From Fusibacter bizertensis (GTDB lineage: Bacteria > Bacillota > Clostridia > Peptostreptococcales > Acidaminobacteraceae), in the NCBI RefSeq assembly GCF_029914245.1, contig NZ_JARYZI010000011.1:1-64000 (forward strand): a stretch of 64,000 nt of DNA, written 5' to 3'. Every line of letters starts with the position of its first letter. The first letter of the stretch is position 1. Below are positions 60,995 to 64,000 of the stretch, piece by piece. Below the pieces are notes generated by a model. That model was not told where the DNA came from. It ran no database searches and saw only the letters and a program-made list of their open reading frames with translations. A program made the position numbers and the translations under genes.

Positions 60995-61040
60995 AGAGTT
61001 GAATGATCTGCTACATAAAGTAACCACATCATTCAACTCT
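60995..61040 (-). terminator. Terminator after the alpha/beta hydrolase
   Basis: AGAGTTGAATGAT pairs exactly with ATCATTCAACTCT around a 20-base loop, followed on the minus strand by T-rich sequence. Confidence 0.78.
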
Positions 61041-61046
61041 AGTTTA

Positions 61047-62354
61047 CTAACGCAAACTGTCCAGTTCTTTTAAATCTTCAATTAAGGTCGCTTCATTACT
61101 CTCATTGATTAGAGTATTCACATCACTACTTTCCGATCCTTTTAAATAGTGATCAAAAAAGGTTTTAGTATACTGAATTGTAGTTGTAACGGATTGATTA
61201 CTCCTTTGAAATAAGGGACTAATCAATGGAATGTCAGTAAAACTGTAGTGGTTATAACCCTCAAATAAAACAAAAACAAAGTTCTTAGTCGATTTATCCT
61301 GCATCGTTTTCAAGTTAGCAACAACTGAAGTCACAAAACTCCGTGTTTCTTCATTATCAATAGATGTATCGTCCATGTAATCTAAAGTTTGTGATGCACT
61401 CATATAAAGAAGTGGTTGAGAAATGCCATCTTCAACTGCCTTTCCCCATAAGCCCCCATCATAGCTTACACCGACTTTTATATAGGGTTCTCTTGCCATG
61501 GTTTCTACGATAGTTGCACCGCCATATGAGTGACCTAGCATGCCAACTTGATCAAAATCTACCTGCTTAACTATTTCTCTAGCATAAGTTAATAACTGAT
61601 CACTCTTTAGATATTGAATTACAAATTGAAGGTCTTCCGTTCTTATATTAATTTCCCTTTCATAAAACTCATCCTTTGATGTTACCTCCAGCTGCCCATC
61701 ACTTCTATACGCAATCGTACCATCAGTATACGCAACATCATTTGAAGTGTATGGATGATCTACACCTATAACAACATATCCTGAACTAACTAATTCTTCA
61801 ATTACAGCAGTATTTTGAAATCTTGTCGAGTTGTTACCTGGTGAAAATATGATCAAAGGATACTTCGTATCTAAAGGTAAAACTTTTGCATCGATATACG
61901 TATGCGTATTAATATTTGAAAAATAACCAAACAACCAATCAGGTACATTTAAGACACTATTTAATGCCTCAGCAACTTGCTTTGGATACGTTTGCAGTTC
62001 CAGATTTAAATCTTTTTCAGCGGGATACCATACCTGAACCATTAATTTTCTATGGTCTCCGACTTCTTGCGTATAAAATTCTTCTCTGTTTGTATCTGTT
62101 ACTTCAAATGACATGGTTCCAATAGCAAATGAACCGGTAGGTGTTGGTAAACTAAAATTGGGAAACAAATATAATGTGATCAAACTGACTACAAACCAAA
62201 CGATGATGCCGCTTACTTTTATAGTCACAATTAGTTTAGATCTCTTCATTAATTTTGAATCTGTTTTCTTTACTACTTTAAATATTGAACTCATAAAAGA
62301 TATAATAATTATGAGATAAGAAGGAATCAATATAGCCCTAAATCCCCACAACAA
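61047..62354 (-). CDS. PAF-acetylhydrolase-like alpha/beta hydrolase, apparently N-terminally shortened
   Basis: The frame runs from TTG 62354 (435 residues) without a ribosome binding site. Two spans lie at about 5-25 and 45-65, then VQVWYPAEKD, IFSPGNNSTRF, MLGHSYGGATIVE (nucleophile Ser) and EGYNHYSFTD (catalytic His) form a complete lipase-like hydrolase. LWGFRAILIPSYLIII resembles the third span of longer family members, so one or two N-terminal spans may be missing. The 22 bp between the tetR stop and this frame leaves no room for them. It may be a truncated gene or start at the internal ATG. Confidence 0.7.
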   Translation of the reverse strand: MLWGFRAILIPSYLIIIISFMSSIFKVVKKTDSKLMKRSKLIVTIKVSGIIVWFVVSLITLYLFPNFSLPTPTGSFAIGTMSFEVTDTNREEFYTQEVGDHRKLMVQVWYPAEKDLNLELQTYPKQVAEALNSVLNVPDWLFGYFSNINTHTYIDAKVLPLDTKYPLIIFSPGNNSTRFQNTAVIEELVSSGYVVIGVDHPYTSNDVAYTDGTIAYRSDGQLEVTSKDEFYEREINIRTEDLQFVIQYLKSDQLLTYAREIVKQVDFDQVGMLGHSYGGATIVETMAREPYIKVGVSYDGGLWGKAVEDGISQPLLYMSASQTLDYMDDTSIDNEETRSFVTSVVANLKTMQDKSTKNFVFVLFEGYNHYSFTDIPLISPLFQRSNQSVTTTIQYTKTFFDHYLKGSESSDVNTLINESNEATLIEDLKELDSLR

Positions 62355-62376
62355 CTAATATCACAGTATACATCAG

Positions 62377-62994
62377 TTACCTTAACCTTTCTAGTTCGAT
62401 GCCTAGAGTTCTAATTACTATCATCTCTAAAGCTTCATCATACTTTTTCCGCTTGGTATTATCCTCTTGGTGGTCAGAAATAACAAAAAGATTAGGAATT
62501 GAAAGAATTGCACTTAACAATAATTCTGCTGTTTCATAAGGATGTTCAACTTGGAAAACCCCCTCTTCAATTCCTTCTTGAATAACACTTGCGAACGGAG
62601 AAACATATTCTTGACCGAGAATCTTTAGAAACTGATATTTCTGAATATCATTTGAACAAATCATTTGAAAATAATTCAAAATTTCACTTTTTTCTTTATA
62701 TGCACTATTTCTAATGGGGATAAACTTTAATAACTTATCTATTGCGTTAAGTTGATCATCTTTAAGGATCTTCTCCGCTTCAATCAATAATTGATCAGAA
62801 AGCATGTGCATACTTTCAAGTATAACTTCTTCTTTAGATGCAAAATAATGATAAAATCGTCCTTTTGAAAGTTTTAAAGTATTTAAAATATCATCTAGAC
62901 TAGTATTTTCATATCCCTTTTTCATAAAAAGCGCTTCAATCTCAGTCGTTATTTTCCTCTTTTGATTTACAAAATCTTTTTTAGTTCTAGGCAT
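62377..62994 (-). CDS. TetR family regulator of the adjacent efflux pump
   Basis: ATG 62994 after GGAGTAAAATT gives 205 residues. The helix-turn-helix is TSLDDILNTLKLSKGRFYHY followed by FASKEEVILESM. The C-terminal ligand domain is variable, as usual. It is divergent from the MATE gene and should repress both through the palindrome between them. Confidence 0.92.
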   Translation of the reverse strand: MPRTKKDFVNQKRKITTEIEALFMKKGYENTSLDDILNTLKLSKGRFYHYFASKEEVILESMHMLSDQLLIEAEKILKDDQLNAIDKLLKFIPIRNSAYKEKSEILNYFQMICSNDIQKYQFLKILGQEYVSPFASVIQEGIEEGVFQVEHPYETAELLLSAILSIPNLFVISDHQEDNTKRKKYDEALEMIVIRTLGIELERLR

Positions 62995-63011
62995 AATTTT
63001 ACTCCTTTTCA

Positions 63012-63039
63012 AAATAAACAGACTAAAGTTTGTTTATTT
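63012..63039. promoter_or_regulatory. TetR-type operator palindrome
   Basis: AAATAAACAGACT and AGTTTGTTTATTT are inverted repeats with 12 of 13 positions matching around AA. The 28-bp element lies in the divergent tetR/MATE promoter region, 18 bp before tetR. Confidence 0.78.
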
Positions 63040-63179
63040 ATATAATATATCACTTTTATTCGTTTATGTAAACACACAATTTAAAATATGAAATGAGTAA
63101 GTCTTTTTCTGAAATCAGTTGCAATGTCATCCTATTTAAAGCAAAATAATAGATAATCCCCTCTTCGAAAGGAAGCCAT

Positions 63180-64000
63180 ATGAAACCAGCTAAATATGAT
63201 TTAACCAAAGCACCCATTACAGGTTTATTGATTTCAATGACACTGCCTATGATTTTTGGTATGCTTGGTATTGTAGCCTTTAACATTGTTGATACGTACT
63301 ATGTAAGTCGATTAGGACTTGTTCCAATGGCAGCTATGACACTTACTTTTCCAGTTGTCATGATTATCGGTGCTCTTGCTCAAGGAATCGGTATTGGTGC
63401 TGCTGCATTGATATCAAAGTCTGTTGGAGAGAAAAAACAGGACAAGATTGTTCGGTATACAACTGATAGTCTTATTCTCGGACTTATCTTAGTTTTTGTC
63501 TTTGTAGTTTTGGGTCTTATGACTATGAAACCGCTTTTTACAGCACTTGGTGCTGATAGTGAAACTTTACCATTCGTCATTGACTATATGAAAATATGGT
63601 ATCCAGGAGTGATGTTCCTTATTATCCCTATGATTGGTAACTCTGGCATCAGAGCGATCGGCGATACAAAAACACCTGCCATAATCATGGCTGTCGCTGC
63701 ACTATTTAATATGATCTTTGATCCTCTTTTGATTTTTGGGTATGGGCCATTTCCAGAAATGGGAATCCAAGGTGCCGCACTTGCTACTGTTATTTCTAGA
63801 GCAATAACAATGATTGTAGCACTTTATGTATTAATCTACCGTCAAAAAATAGTTTCTTTGAAGAATATCCATTTTAGAGCAATAGTTGCATCCTTTAAAG
63901 ACTTACTATATATCGGAATTCCCAATGCACTCACAAGAATCATGACGCCACTTGCAATTGGTGTCATCACTTCACTTATCGCAACATACGGTAAAGAAGC
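63180..64000 (+). CDS. MATE family multidrug efflux protein, 3' end outside window
   Basis: ATG 63180 after AAAGGAAGCC opens a frame that runs off the window after 273 codons. It starts MKPAKYDLTKAPITGLLISM and has the MATE pattern of spans, with TLPMIFGMLGIVAFNIVDTY, GNSGIRAIGDTKTPAIIMA and MGIQGAALATVISRA. MATE proteins export drugs using a Na+ or H+ gradient. Control by the divergent TetR is likely. Confidence 0.93.
   Translation, partial: MKPAKYDLTKAPITGLLISMTLPMIFGMLGIVAFNIVDTYYVSRLGLVPMAAMTLTFPVVMIIGALAQGIGIGAAALISKSVGEKKQDKIVRYTTDSLILGLILVFVFVVLGLMTMKPLFTALGADSETLPFVIDYMKIWYPGVMFLIIPMIGNSGIRAIGDTKTPAIIMAVAALFNMIFDPLLIFGYGPFPEMGIQGAALATVISRAITMIVALYVLIYRQKIVSLKNIHFRAIVASFKDLLYIGIPNALTRIMTPLAIGVITSLIATYGKE

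Noticed and set aside
63056-63286. Minus-strand frame opposite the MATE gene start
   Set aside because: It lies over the operator and the well-supported MATE start and has no upstream signals.

Overview
The window is a low-GC, AT-rich chromosome segment that looks like an anaerobic member of the Clostridia (Bacillota). The evidence is strong GGAGG-type ribosome binding sites, a nine-gene V-type ATPase operon with a clostridial-style subunit K, an Opp peptide transporter, class I fructose-bisphosphate aldolase, MupG, HelD, and many c-di-GMP and PAS/HD-GYP signalling proteins. The standard bacterial code fits throughout. I cannot fix the genus; Fusibacter-like organisms would fit, but that is a guess.

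Bases 1 to about 12,102 are an integron-type cassette array lacking any integrase in view. Eleven attC-like sites with TAAC and GTTA ends alternate with cassettes whose genes lie on the minus strand. The diagnostic sign is that the first bases of each cassette are the reverse complement of its last bases (for example TTATGAG and CTCATAA), as expected if each was once a circle closed at attC. The array abuts the 3' end of a methyltransferase gene at 12,135, which may serve as the attI-like end. Cassettes near that end are intact: a GNAT acetyltransferase, an ABC/SMC-like ATPase overlapping a membrane protein, a probable DUF6414 protein, a HEPN-like protein, and three cassettes without an ORF. 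Toward base 1 the array decays into pseudogenes and fused attC sites. Three exact 160-bp ORF-less mini-cassettes, plus a fused fourth copy, sit between larger cassettes. Their 131-bp attC carries a compensatory base change.

From 12.1 to 27.5 kb come housekeeping and signalling genes: a methyltransferase, an M28 lipoprotein peptidase, a diguanylate cyclase, a PAS histidine kinase with a response regulator/HD-GYP partner, a Cache-GGDEF-EAL phosphodiesterase, and the oppABCDF operon. From 27.8 to 42.5 kb are a small gene, an operon of TetM-like GTPase fused to a NYN nuclease with yaaA and alkD, two adjacent PadR operons, a GNAT gene, an RsmH paralog, alkylation repair (ogt, ada-alkA) and helD. 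A perfect consensus promoter beside helD suggests a small RNA.

From 42.7 to 51.2 kb is the V-ATPase operon, in which subunit E appears to start at a non-AUG codon. From 51.4 to 64 kb are a frameshifted short-chain fatty acid transporter, mupG, a ferredoxin-nitroreductase, a membrane 4Fe-4S protein with a methyltransferase, a YkgJ-type protein, an aldolase, an M20 amidohydrolase, a MASE3-GGDEF protein, an N-terminally shortened alpha/beta hydrolase, and a tetR/MATE efflux pair with a 28-bp operator palindrome.
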